Part shown: positions 12,301 through 23,520 of the stretch, one piece after another | Position numbering within the stretch: the stretch's first letter is position 1 | Layout: every line of letters begins with the position of its first letter | NCBI GenBank assembly: GCA_905250075.1 | Contig: CAJNOP010000029.1 | Location: forward strand, 1,379,264-1,443,263 | Direction: 5' to 3' | DNA length: 64,000 bases | Source: Rotaria sp. Silwood1 | Lineage: Eukaryota; Rotifera; Eurotatoria; Philodinida; Philodinidae | Translations under genes and position numbers: made by a program | Notes under the pieces: model-generated | The model's input: only the letters and a program-made list of their open reading frames with translations | Told to the model about the DNA's origin: nothing | Databases searched by the model: none

Positions 12301-13608
12301 ACTTCAGTTTCATTGTTTTTAATCCAACAAAAAACTTCCAGTAAGATAAACTCCTTGTGAAACTTTTTCTCTCATTCGATCTCAAAAGATCAAAACTGAG
12401 AGTTCTCTAATGAACTGGAGAGTATGTTATAGACGTCTAAACATGATGATAGAACATAGTTTAATGCAACAGCGATGTGTATCCGACACTGTGATATTTA
12501 ATAGTAAGAAGAACTTATGGAAGTTCAAACATTGCAAACTTTTTATCTCTCTAGTCTTCACTTTAATGGTTCAAATTCTGAAAATAGTAGATTCTGTGAT
12601 CTTCTTCTTTCTTTAGCCTTTTCGTCCAGATCGCCTTGTTCATCTGTTTCTAGTCAACTAACGGTATAAATGCATCCTAATAAAAAATATTTTTGCTCAA
12701 TAAATACAGGTGTCTTTCATTGATGAGAGAAAAAAAAACAAGAAATTAATTATTTAACAAAAAAATGATTATGTTCGCAGCGTCGAAAATTAATTTCGTA
12801 GAATTTTGCCTCTTGTAAGAACAAAAGCTTTATTTTCTAGATTATAGAGCTTTTCATGCTACATCTTATGATTCATTCTGTTTCGATATAAAACATATAT
12901 TAAGATTAAAATATGAAATACAAAATGCAACTATTTATTATGAATCACTAATTAAGTAGATAAATCTGATACAGACCTTCAATCATTACAAGTACATTTT
13001 TCTTTTTAGCTTCTTCATATAATTGCTGATGTTCAGCCAATGTTTTTACAGCTGGTTTAGTAATCATAACATGAATTCCACGTCGTATAGCTTCTAATGC
13101 CATTTCAAAATGTGTATCATCAGGTGTAAATATAACACAAGCATCACCAGGTTTAAATGTATCCAAAGCTTGAATATATGCACGAGTATCAACAGCATCA
13201 TCACCAGGCCCGAAAAATAGAAATTAAAATTTTTTTTATATATGAAAGTCAAAATACTAAAACATGGCTACCAACCACCAATCCAATGTTAAATCCATAT
13301 CTTTATAAACATCACCAATAGCTTGTTGCATATGTTTTCGAATATCAGCAAACTTCTTTCCATTAGTTCCACATATACCTAAACGACTAGTTTTTCCTCG
13401 TCGACGAAGATCGATTAATGTTAATGCCACGACTAGTTATTAAAAAAAATAGGGTTATTTAAAAACGAAGATTATTAACTCGATGAACATTTTGTATACC
13501 TCCTTTACTCTTATCCGATTGACTTGCTTTACCATGTACATAGCCTGTTGTATATTCTCCTGTACCAATCATTAATACATCAACATGAGACTTTGGTGAT
13601 TCAGCCAT
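9381..13608 (-). CDS. Gfo/Idh/MocA-family NAD(P)-dependent oxidoreductase
   Basis: Six exons (13500-13608, 13279-13432, 12977-13209, 10156-10281, 9711-10103, 9381-9634) give 422 residues. The N-terminal Rossmann domain has IGTG at residues 14-17, FTPDDTHF near 115-122 and the family KP motif (ITKPAVKT, Lys139). The C-terminal half shows HKRFDP (167-172), [19 protein letters not shown] (208-226), [25 protein letters not shown] and GYGYRSFE. That set resembles uncharacterised Rossmann oxidoreductases of fungi and bacteria more than typical animal members. The substrate is unknown, probably a sugar or polyol derivative. The intron at 13210-13278 has a GT donor but ends in GG, and intron 3 is 2,695 nt and carries transposon remains. 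Horizontal acquisition is plausible but unproven. Confidence 0.85.
10545..11050 (-). pseudogene. Decayed Tc1/mariner-type transposase fragment
   Basis: A minus-strand frame at 10811-11044 reads [19 protein letters not shown]...Y...VL. This matches the central part of Tc1/mariner DDE transposases around the VMVWG...KGLT.P motif. Further left the similarity continues across stop codons and a frameshift: DDFIDQ, then YTHQKSLA, and finally PDLN..NDYV at about 10570-10600, equivalent to the conserved (S)PDLNPLDYYVW block. Several in-frame stops show it is dead. It lies inside intron 3 of the oxidoreductase gene, in the same orientation. Confidence 0.6.
11242..12017. mobile_element. Non-autonomous inverted-repeat element in oxidoreductase intron
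   Basis: Near the left end, GTGTACTTCAAAAAGTGA followed by AATCGGTCA (11266-11300) is matched in reverse complement at the right end (TGACCGATT...TCACTTTTTGAGTACAC, about 11960-11998). The paired ends extend to roughly 45 bp. A perfect 18-bp palindrome, CTCGGATTTAAATCCGAG, sits at 11242-11259. Inside, two diverged direct repeats (about 11353-11450 and 11461-11555) share TTCTATTGG and CTCAACCAAT. A GC-rich patch GGCCGGCCGGACGGAC lies at 11941-11956. No coding frame is present and exact ends or target duplication were not fixed. Confidence 0.5.
13210..13278 (-). other. Non-canonical GT...GG intron in the oxidoreductase gene
   Basis: Exon 2 must end ...TTGGATTG and exon 3 begin GCCTGGTGATGATGC to keep the frame (residues LDW|PGDDAVD) and the total length at 423 codons. 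The intron then starts GTGGTTGG and ends TTTTTCGG, where a normal acceptor would read CAG. The only AG dinucleotides inside it lie within about 25 nt of the donor, too close to use. Either the acceptor is mutated or non-canonical, or there is a base error in the assembly. Confidence 0.6.
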
Positions 13609-15541
13609 TTTTTTCTCAAGGGATATGTTTCAAAGTACAATGATAAAATGATTATTTGCAAGCTAAAGAATTCGATAAGATATGTGAAATTGAAACTTTT
13701 CTCTTTTTTTTTTCCTATTAAATATCTTGATCCAGTCTTTACATTTTTTTGTAAAAGGTAACAAAAAAGAGAATATATTTGGTTAGTAAATAAACTAATA
13801 CGGATACGAATATTTTCATACTCCATCTATCGATCTAACTCAAATAAAATTTGTTTTTTATTGTTGTATATGCTTTAAATATAAGAGGAAATGAATCATT
13901 TAAAAAAAAATGATCTATGCGATTTATCGATAATACATTTGCTAAATATCACTGTTTATTCATGATTCTTAGATATACATATGGCTTCGGAATCAATTCT
14001 CATCTAAAATTAAAGTCCTTTCTTCATATTTTTCATTGAGTTCCAAAAATACAATTGATTTCTAACGAATGGTGAATAATTCGACATTCTATCCTATTCC
14101 TACCAAAATTTATTCTCATTATATCTATGATCCAATCATATTGTTTAACAATGTGGTAAAATGACAAAAATTAGTGGTTTCTAGAAACAGTTCTATTTTT
14201 ACCAGGCTCTTGGAAAATATTTTTTTTTCATACTTCAGCATTAAAAATTGAATGAAAAATATTATTTCCTTAGATTTGACATTAATAACTTACAAACCAT
14301 TATCCATATTTATAAGCTTATAGCATGTGTTCGTACGCATCTTTGTAGACTAATCTATTTTTTTTCTTTAGAGAAGACACGATCAAATGTCATATCTTAT
14401 TTAAATCATCAGATTTTAAAATAAATATTTTGTTTTATTTTTGAAAAAATTTAATATTTTCTTATTTCGATAGCAACCGAGGAAAGTCCGTCGGATTAAT
14501 CTTTGATCCTTATGAAAGGACCAAGAATGCTCTTGTCCACAGTATTTTTCATTATCAAAACTCATTTTGGAAACAAAGTCAATTGTAGATTTGGAATCAA
14601 CATGGAAAATCACGCTGAAATACACAGACTTTACCAAAATTAATTTTTTACAGAAAGTACACCTCTAATACTTGCAATATTTTTACTAAAATTTTTTGTA
14701 CGGTCGTTTTTAGTTCGACTTTTTATTTCAAATGCAGTTCGTTTAACTGTATGTATCCCATTGTAGTTTTCCATGCTAATTTTGCATAGACAATTTACGA
14801 TAGACACTCATTCAAGGTGGACTTTATTGTCATCTTACGACATCTAAAATCACAAAAACTGCAATGGATAATCGAAATAACCAATCAATCTACGTAATTT
14901 ATTGTGTTCTTTCTCTGTTCCACATGTTTTTAAATTAAAAAAATACCTAATCTAATGACAGATACTGTGACACGAAATCCCAATTAATATTGAATACACT
15001 AAATGAGACAATATCTGAATTTGATGAGAACATCAGAATAGAAAATTATGATAGAAATCTATTAAATCATTCAATATATTCACCTAAATATTTCATTATT
15101 AGGAGAACTGAGTTACACACAAAGCATGTCGCTAAATTTCAGTGACGTTTTAAAAAGAGTTCAATAGATATTCGACTAGAGACCAATGTAAACGTTTGGT
15201 GTCCATAATTTTAATCGATCAGAATAATTTAATATCATAAATAAACTATATATCATATACTGTTAATATCAGCTTTTCAAAATGAGTTTCATTCTATCTG
15301 CATTACTGAACTTCTAGGTCGACATTACTCTAATGATTCATGCATGTCCGATCATAGACTATTATTGAATATATAGTAAAACCTTATCTTTAAATAAAAA
15401 ATAGATTTTTCCTTATATGTATCAAGTATTAATAAGCATGAACAAATTTCATGAAATTCATCTTTCTCAAATATATTGAACATGATAAATAAAAAGTCAT
15501 TATATTTTTTTATTATTATTTAGATTATTGTTTTTATTTGA
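13609..15541. promoter_or_regulatory. Divergent intergenic region between oxidoreductase and HDAC
   Basis: The two genes are transcribed away from each other from the ends of this 1.9-kb spacer, so it must hold both promoters. TTATTATTTAG just before the HDAC ATG (acceptor-like at about 15523) hints at a 5' UTR intron. A weak inverted repeat around 14580-14790 resembles the family at 25497-25912 (shared TTTGGAATCAACAT-like motif). No gene is seen. Confidence 0.35.
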
Positions 15542-18500
15542 ATGGCTACACAGCCAAGTGCAATAACCGGATATACTTATGATGAATTCATGCTTAAACA
15601 TGAATGTCCATGGGCAAAACATCATCATGAGAGTCCTCGTCGTTTATCATCAATACTTGATCGATGTCGTGAATTAAATTTATTCGATCGTTGTCTTTTT
15701 GTTAAGGTTTATAGATTTTATTCAATTGTCTTTTGTTTTTAATTATTATTATATTTTCTATTTAGTGTACAAAAGCAACAGATGAAGATATTTTATTATT
15801 TCATAAAGAAAGTTTTTTAAAAAGTTTATCACAAGCTCCATGTGAAAATATTGAACAATTAAAAGAATTTTGTCGAAAATATGAAGATGTTTATATGAAT
15901 GAAGTAAATTCGTTAAAAGAAGAAAACCTGTTTTGTTTCTTAAAATTTTCTTTAACTATTTAGTTTTCATTCGAAGCTGCAAAATTAGCTATTGGTGGTT
16001 CACTTAATCTTTTGGATAGTATTATGACAAATAAGGTTTAAAATTTTCTTATGGTTTTATTTCTTTTTTTTTTCATATATTTCGTTTTATTTTAAGTGTC
16101 AAAATGGTTTTGCTCTTGTACGTCCACCTGGTCATCATGCTATGGAAAATGAAATGAATGGTTTTTGCTTATTTAATAATGTTGTCATAACTGCAAAAAC
16201 TGCTATTGAAAAATATAATTTACAAAGGTAAATCAATCAAAGTACTCAACTTGATCAATGTAGACAGTAAACGATGACAAGAAAATTAGTCTGCAGATGA
16301 TTCGTACCATAATCAGAATGTATTCGGATTGTTTCTTATCATAAAATTTTTGTTTTTGAGGCATAAATAATCATAGACAGAAATCAAGTCTGCCTTGGAA
16401 GAGTGCTTTTATCGTTTAAAATTAGAAGAATGATTGATTCACATTTATGCATTGTCTATCAATTTGTATTGTAGTAAGGCTAATCGTACACACTATAGTT
16501 TAATCAGGGATTGAGTTATTGAGATGGAGAATAAGAATCGAGAAATTTGTTTCTACTATTGAGAGATAGAAGAATGAAGATGATTTCTATCATGTAAAGC
16601 ATTTATCTATTACTAAAATTCGATAAACGAAAAATATAGAAAAAAAACTTGATTGTTTTTTTTTTCACTAATATATTAGCTTGGCAAATCTTGATCACGA
16701 TCAAATGTGACATAGATATTTTCAGAAGTCATACTCAATTTCATTGGATACAGCTCGTAAAAAGTTATCAGTTGATTTGCAAAATTAGTAGAAACTTCAC
16801 CTTAATAACAAAAAATAATTTTCATTACTAAACTAATCAAACGGCTATAATCATAACTATACAGAACATAGAGGCATGGTAACGTGGTACTCTTTATAGT
16901 AGTAAATGGAGCTCATCAAGATTTTTCAAACATATACTAGACCATAGATTCAAAAGCCGTATGATAATCTCCATATTTGTGATGTATGTATAAGAGATTG
17001 TTTTATAAACGTAGTTGAAAATTCAAAGCATCTCGGTAGTTTATTTGGGAAAGGTATATATTCTACTATTATGACCTCTTCATAGATTTTGCATATTTTG
17101 AAAATATAATCTGATCAAGGTCACTGATGAATTTAAGTTTTCAGAAAGTTGAAGTGACCACTTTTCTCTAAATCTACCATTGACTTCCTGTTTATTAACC
17201 ACTTTATTTCGTCTGAAAACTTTCATGCATGTTATAAAACTATGTATAGACGGTACCATAAGTGAATGTTTGTCAGCGAAAATTCACGGATGATCATACC
17301 GATACAGTATTTTAGTTGTTTTCTGATCTGCATATTATTATATATAGAGATTTTATCCTATGTTTTGTTTTTTAGAATTTTAATTATCGATTGGGATGTT
17401 CATCATGGTCAAGGTACACAATATGCTTTTTATGATACGAATAAGTATGAAATAAATATGTTAGATAAAAAGCGTAATTAATAAATTTTAGAGTTTTATA
17501 TATATCAACTCATCGATATGAATATGGTCAATTTTGGCCAAATCTTGCTGAATCAGATTTTGATGCTATTGGAGAAGGTAATGGACGAGGATTTAATGTG
17601 AATATACCATTGAATAAAGTGAGAAATAATTTGTTTCATATTAATAAAAATTATACCAAAAAAAAAACAATAATAATAATTATTAGACTGGATTAAAAAA
17701 CGTCGATTATTTATATATATTTTTTAATATTATTCTACCGATTGCATATGAAGTAAACTTAGAAATTTAATATAATGCAAAGAATTTTAATGTTTCTTTT
17801 TTTGTTCTATTAGTATGATCCTGATTTGGTACTTATTTCGGCTGGATATGATGTTGCACTCGGTTGTCCGGAGGTAACAAAAGTGATGTTTTTTTTTTAT
17901 TAAAAAAATATAATTTGATGTATTCTAGGGTGAAATGAAAATTACTCCGGATACATTTGCACATTTAACACATTATTTAAAAGGTTTAGCTGATGGAAAA
18001 GTGTTAATACTTCTTGAAGTATAAAATATTTTAATTTTTTGAATCTTTTTTTTTTTTTGTTCTATATTTTCTATTTTTTAGGGTGGTTATTGCATCGATA
18101 CATTAGCTGAAAGTGCTGCGTGGACATTACGTTCATTACTTGGTGATCCATGTCCACCTTTACAAACATGTGCAAATCCTAATCCAATGTAAAGAATATG
18201 AATTCAATATTGTTTGTATATTTACTTTTTTAAAATTTTGTCTTTAGTGTAAAAAAAACCGTTGCGTGTTGTAAACATGTTTTGAAAGATTATTGGCAAT
18301 CATTACGTATTGATCTAACAGATAAAAGTAAATTTTGGATTGAAGAAGCAAAACGTAAACAGTTAGTAAAGTTAATCAGTATTGTTTTGTATTATAAACT
18401 TAAGCTTGTTTTGGTTTTCAGAGCATTAGCTCCATTGGTTAATAATGAAATTCGACCAGCACAATATGATTTAACTCCAACACTTATTATTAATCGAACA

Positions 18501-21500
18501 GAAGAACAATCATTAAAAATTCAACAAGATATAAAACGTGCATTAGAATTAGCACCTCATAAAAAATCATTAGAACGAGGGTAAAAATAATCATTTATTC
18601 ATTTATATAAATATAACGTTTATCTTTTAGACGTACACTTCTTGTCTATGATGAATTGATGAAAAAATTTAGTTCAAGGTAATTAAAATAATTATTTAAA
18701 AAAAAAAACAAGCAGATCTAAACAATAATCATATTTGATTTTTTCTATTGAATCATTAACGAATATTCCTTGTTTGATATGTAGGAATATTTTAATTTTT
18801 ATTTGTTAATTATTTAGAAATCATTGTGAACGACCTGGTCGAATAGAAGCTATTTGGAAAGGTGTTCAAAGTCGTGGTCTTGATAAACGTTGTAAAATGA
18901 TTCCAAGTCGTCCGGCAACAAAAGAAGAAATTCTTCTTGTTCATAGTGATGAATTCTATGAACTTATGAAAAGTACAAAAACTGCAACTCAAAAAGAATT
19001 ACAAAAATTTAAAGGAGCACTTCGTTCTGTTGAATATACAAATGTAATTTAAATTGATATATAATTTTTCTATGTCTATTAAAGAAAATATGTTATTTTT
19101 ATTGATTAGGATATGTTTGACAATGCTCTTCTAGCTGCTGGTTCTTGTTTAAATATGATTGATGCAATAATGACTGATGAGGTAATGATTATTGGATAGA
19201 GAGTTTTAAATTGTTCATTTTATAATTTAGGGACGAAATGGTTTTGCTATTGTTCGTCCACCTGGTCATCATGCTCATTGTAGTCTCGATTATGGATTTT
19301 GTTATTTTAATAATGTTGCTATTTGTGCAAGATATTTACAAAAACATTATAATCTTCAAAGGTAAAACAAAAAAACAAAGGAATAACAATTCTATGAATT
19401 GTTGTAAACCATACGATCTTTCGACAAAAGTTAAATCTATATTTAAATAGTTACTTCATATCAAATTATATGCCAGTCTAAGTATTTTTTCGAATATGTC
19501 ACTACTCTAACAGCTTTTCTGTCTGTTCTTTAGGTGTGTGAGACTGACGATAGAGTTATTTATCATAACGTTGCTCCTAATGCGAAATGTGTAGTTGTGC
19601 CTTTAATTATACAACATCAGTGAAGTCGGTAATGATTTGTTTTAACTAGAGATGTATGGAAACAAAAATAAAACTTAACTCCGCATATCTGTAGTTCTAA
19701 CATGTTGACTATTGCGGTGTTATGGTTTAATCGAGTTTTCTCTTATCGATAGTTGACTTTTGAAAGGAAAAACAGGCGTCTGTAAAATATAATAGTTTTG
19801 AACATATTTTCATCAGGAAAACACAAATTTGAAAGCTTAATATTAGCATGTGTGAATTGTCACCTATGACTAATAACAGTAGACAATTAGGTTTGATCTT
19901 TCTGTATCTATTCAGCAAATAACGAACCAATTGAAAATAGAACTGTTCATAAATGAGTACTAAACTTTGTAGAACTTTATTATTACAAAAATGATCGAAA
20001 TATCTACTGACTAAATGATGATCAGAGTGTCATCTATTGATTCCTATGTTCAATGAGAATCACCTTCAATTGTTGTTGGAACAACATTAAAAGTTTTATC
20101 GGCTGCAGCCGTTAGAGAATGATGTATTTTCAATGTTTGAATTATTCTATTGAAATATATCAAAGCAAACTAATTAGCTTAGGATTCGAAAATGTTAAGT
20201 TCTCTAATGTTTATTTTAAACGAACACAAATTTTCTCATAAGCTAAGCCATTTTCTTAGTTTAGTGAAATTATTGTTTGACAGTCTACTCGTGAGAATTA
20301 GGAATTCATGCAACAGTACTAGTTTGCAGAAAAAAACTAAAACGAAGGATAAGATTTGTAAGTCTAAGCATGGCAAACCTTTTTTTGTGTGTTCTATGCA
20401 GGTTTAACTTCTGTTGGATGATTGTAATGCTATTCTTTCTTTTTTTGAGTGATTGAATGGCTTACAAATATTTGAATTTGTTTTTAACTAACAACGATAA
20501 ATTAATTTTAGAATTTTGATTGTTGATTTTGATTATCATATGGGTGATGGAGTCAAGGTAAAGACTATAGTTGAAATTTAATTTATTAATTTAATCTATT
20601 TAGGATGTTTTCTATGAAGATCCTGGGTAAAAAAAGAAAAACTTTTTTTTATTAAACAAAAGTTCTTCACCGAAAAAAAAACATGTTCTTTTTAGAGTAC
20701 TTTATATATCATTACATTGTGTTGATGCATTTCCACCTAATGAAGGTCATCCAAATGATTGCGGAAAAGATAAAGGACTTGGATTTAATATTAATATTGG
20801 ATGGTTAAATTTTGTAAATATACATTTATTTAAGAGATGAAATAATTTTCATTTAGACAATTTTTATTTCATAGGATCCACCATCAATTGATGCGGATTA
20901 TATAAATGCTTTTCATCATATCATTCTACCAGTTGCATACGAAGTAAATACAAAAATTTAATATTTTAATTTAAAATATGATTTTATTTTGAATTTTAGT
21001 ATAATCCAGAATTTGTATTAGTTTGTGCTGGTTTTGATGCAGCCGAAGGTGATCGTATTGTAAGTATGAATTTATCTTTTCTAGATCAAATTCTTATAAA
21101 GTACGATTCTAAACAAATGATGAAGTATAGAGGTGGAAATATCTTCTTTTCTTCTTTATCATCTTTCGAATGTCAACATAACCTGAAAAAAAAAACTTTT
21201 GTTATAAGAAAACTAATACACTATATATCATTCAATGTTGATTCGAAATATGAAGCTATGAATAAAGAAGTATTCTCTGAAAGTTTCGTTTAATTCAAAA
21301 GTTTGTGAAATCTTGCGGTCCCATTATAATAAATTTGTTTCCGTAAAAACATTCGATGCTGCTGTTTCTATTTATATGTATTGAATGACCCAATGTCCAT
21401 ATGGATGCTCACAGTGAGATACTGCTCAGAGACGAGATTGCTCATAATTTTTATAAATTGTAAACATATAGTGACGGACGAAAGTTTAGAGCAATTGTGT

Positions 21501-22268
21501 TTTTGAGTTTGTTTTTCGATAGTAATAACTAGGAAGGATTTGTAGAGCTAAAAACTTCGATAAAACTGCTCGGATGAAGATATCTGGAAAACTAAGGCTC
21601 CGAAAACTATTTTTCTGGTGTTCACTATGATTTTACTTGACAGAATAAAATGAGATATCTCAGCAATCTCCTTGTGATTAGTAACAACAGTTACATCATG
21701 TTTCATATTATAATCTCGAAAAGATTTTGCTAGTAAATTCTTATTTTTAGGGTTGGGGAAAATTATCAGCATGTGCCTATTCTCAAATGACTCATATGTT
21801 ACTTTCATTAGCGAATGGACGCGTTTTGGAAGTACTTGAAGTTTGTATTTCTATTTATTTGTTTTATTTGATAGATAAATCAATATTTATATTTAGGGAG
21901 GTTATTGTTTACAACAATTAAATATTTGTGGTTCAGCCTGTGTAGCAACTCTTCTTGGTGATACACCTATTCGCTGTTCAGAAGATTCAGCAAAATATCC
22001 GCAAGATCTTGTGTATGTTTACTTAGACAAAAAAATTCAAGAATACTTATAAACAATATAATTTTCTATAGATCTGTACGAACTATTCGTATGATTAAGG
22101 ATATTCATCAACCATTTTGGACATCATTATTTTCCATCCCTGATCAAGGTAAATATTAAATAAATAAATAAATAAAAATAAACTTTAATAATTCGACTTT
22201 ATTTAGATGATAATACAATAAATAAATTGGCTGAAAATCTTGAAAAAACGTCCATAATTAATAATTAA
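15542..22268 (+). CDS. HDAC6: Class IIb histone deacetylase with two tandem deacetylase domains
   Basis: Twenty-five exons, with borders given in the findings, encode 811 residues. Domain 1 (about 20-370) carries RPPGHH with the active-site pair H138/H139, zinc ligands D176 and H178 in [10 protein letters not shown]269 in SAGYD and the catalytic Y309 in EGGY. Domain 2 (about 440-770) repeats the set: H561/H562, D599 and H601 in [10 protein letters not shown]690 in CAGFD and Y730 in EGGY. Tandem domains define HDAC6-type enzymes, which deacetylate tubulin, Hsp90 and other mostly cytoplasmic proteins. No C-terminal ubiquitin-binding zinc finger follows, unlike vertebrate HDAC6. Introns of 1,148 and 1,150 nt follow YNLQR in each domain. 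Identity as HDAC6-like rather than HDAC10 rests on both domains keeping catalytic residues. Confidence 0.93.
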
Positions 22269-22438
22269 TATTTTCAATAATATATATATATCTATTTTTT
22301 TTTTCATTATTTGTTTAAATATTTATGTATGTGAACTAGATATTTTTTTTTTCCCGTTAAGTTAGATAATAGATAATTTTTTCGCGACTTTTTTGTGATT
22401 ATTGAAATCATTAAATTTTCTTTCAGTTTTTGTAGATA

Positions 22439-23520
22439 ATGACTGAAGGAGCTTTACAAAAAGTTCGACAATGGTTTATGATAATGCGCCATTATGGTGG
22501 AATAAAAAATACTTTTTTAGCACTTTATCGGTATAGGAGAAAAAAAAAAGATACATTTACATTTTAAATTTATTTATCATTTTTAGTTATGATGATTTAA
22601 AAGTTGGTACATGTGTTGGTGCTGATAAATACGGTAATCATTATTATCAAAATCAACGTTATTTTGTTGGTAAGTTACGAAAAAATTAATTTTTTAGATA
22701 GTAAACATTTATATTTTCTTTTTTAGGTCGTAGTCGTTGGGTTAAATATGCTGATCGTGTTGGACTTGATTATGATGCAAGTCAAATTCCACCTGAATGG
22801 TATAATTTCATCGAACAAACTAATAATGAGAGGAGCGGTTGATGGTCCATAACTGTTGAAATTCGATTGCTTCTGTATTCAACTATCATACTAGGTGTTC
22901 AAAGACGAGTCCGATAGTCGACTCTTCGTTATATATTAATCTCATGAGCGCTCAGAAATATTTTCATATGGTTCGATGTCATTTTTCCAGCGCTACAAAA
23001 AAATATTGAATATCAGTAAAAAAAAAAAAGAAGACTCAAAATCATGTTTTGCGAACAGTCTACTTAGGATTTCTTTAACTGTTACGTTTTTCTCATCAAT
23101 GTTTTTACATCATTTTGTAGCGCTTGGAAAGTGCTAATGTACATACGACTGCCATTTACTTTTCAACTTAAACAAGTCCTATGTAACTAATCCTATCAGG
23201 GCTCATATCGGACATCTTAATGATAGTTTGACATAGAAAACATTAAAAAAAAGTTCTTGTGAATATCAATGTCAACAGTTATTGACCTTCATTGTTTATG
23301 TTTAATTTGTTTATATAGGCATCGTTGGTTACAATATATTACTGACGAACCACCAACAACTAAACCATTAAAACGACAGACTTGGATGATTGATAATATT
23401 GAAAATAAATCTGGTACAAGTCAAGTTTATATACCATATACAACAGTTCGACCTAAAATTGAAAGTTGGAAACCACCATCATCAACAACAACACAGAAAA
23501 CAGCCACAATGAAAACTTAA
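22439..23520 (+). CDS. NDUFA12: NADH dehydrogenase (complex I) accessory subunit NDUFA12 (B17.2)
   Basis: Four exons (22439-22530, 22587-22669, 22727-22799, 23319-23520) give 149 residues, close to the usual length. Conserved blocks are [57 protein letters not shown] and the C-terminal VYIPYTTVRPKI..WKPP. The third donor is the GT within GAATGGTATAA (intron from 22800). Using it joins PPEW directly to HRWL as in other species, whereas reading through gives a stop. The protein is a supernumerary subunit of mitochondrial complex I near the matrix arm. The ATG lies only 170 bp after the HDAC stop, so its promoter is very short or overlaps the HDAC 3' UTR. Intron 3 (519 nt) contains a small inverted repeat. 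Confidence 0.95.
22984..23130. repeat. Short inverted repeat in NDUFA12 intron 3
   Basis: TTTCCAGCGCTACAAAA at 22984-23000 is complemented by TTTTGTAGCGCTTGGAAA at 23113-23130 with one extra base. The arms are about 17 bp around a 112-bp A/T-rich loop. It is too small to assign to a transposon family. Confidence 0.5.

Noticed and set aside
16228-20511. Recent exon-block duplication explaining the equal 1,148 and 1,150 nt HDAC introns
   Set aside because: The two introns share no visible sequence similarity, and the domains are as diverged as in other HDAC6 proteins.
22439-22842. NDUFA12 exon 3 read through to a stop at about 22842
   Set aside because: Splicing at 22799 restores the conserved PPEWHRWL junction and full C-terminus, so the read-through is not the main form.
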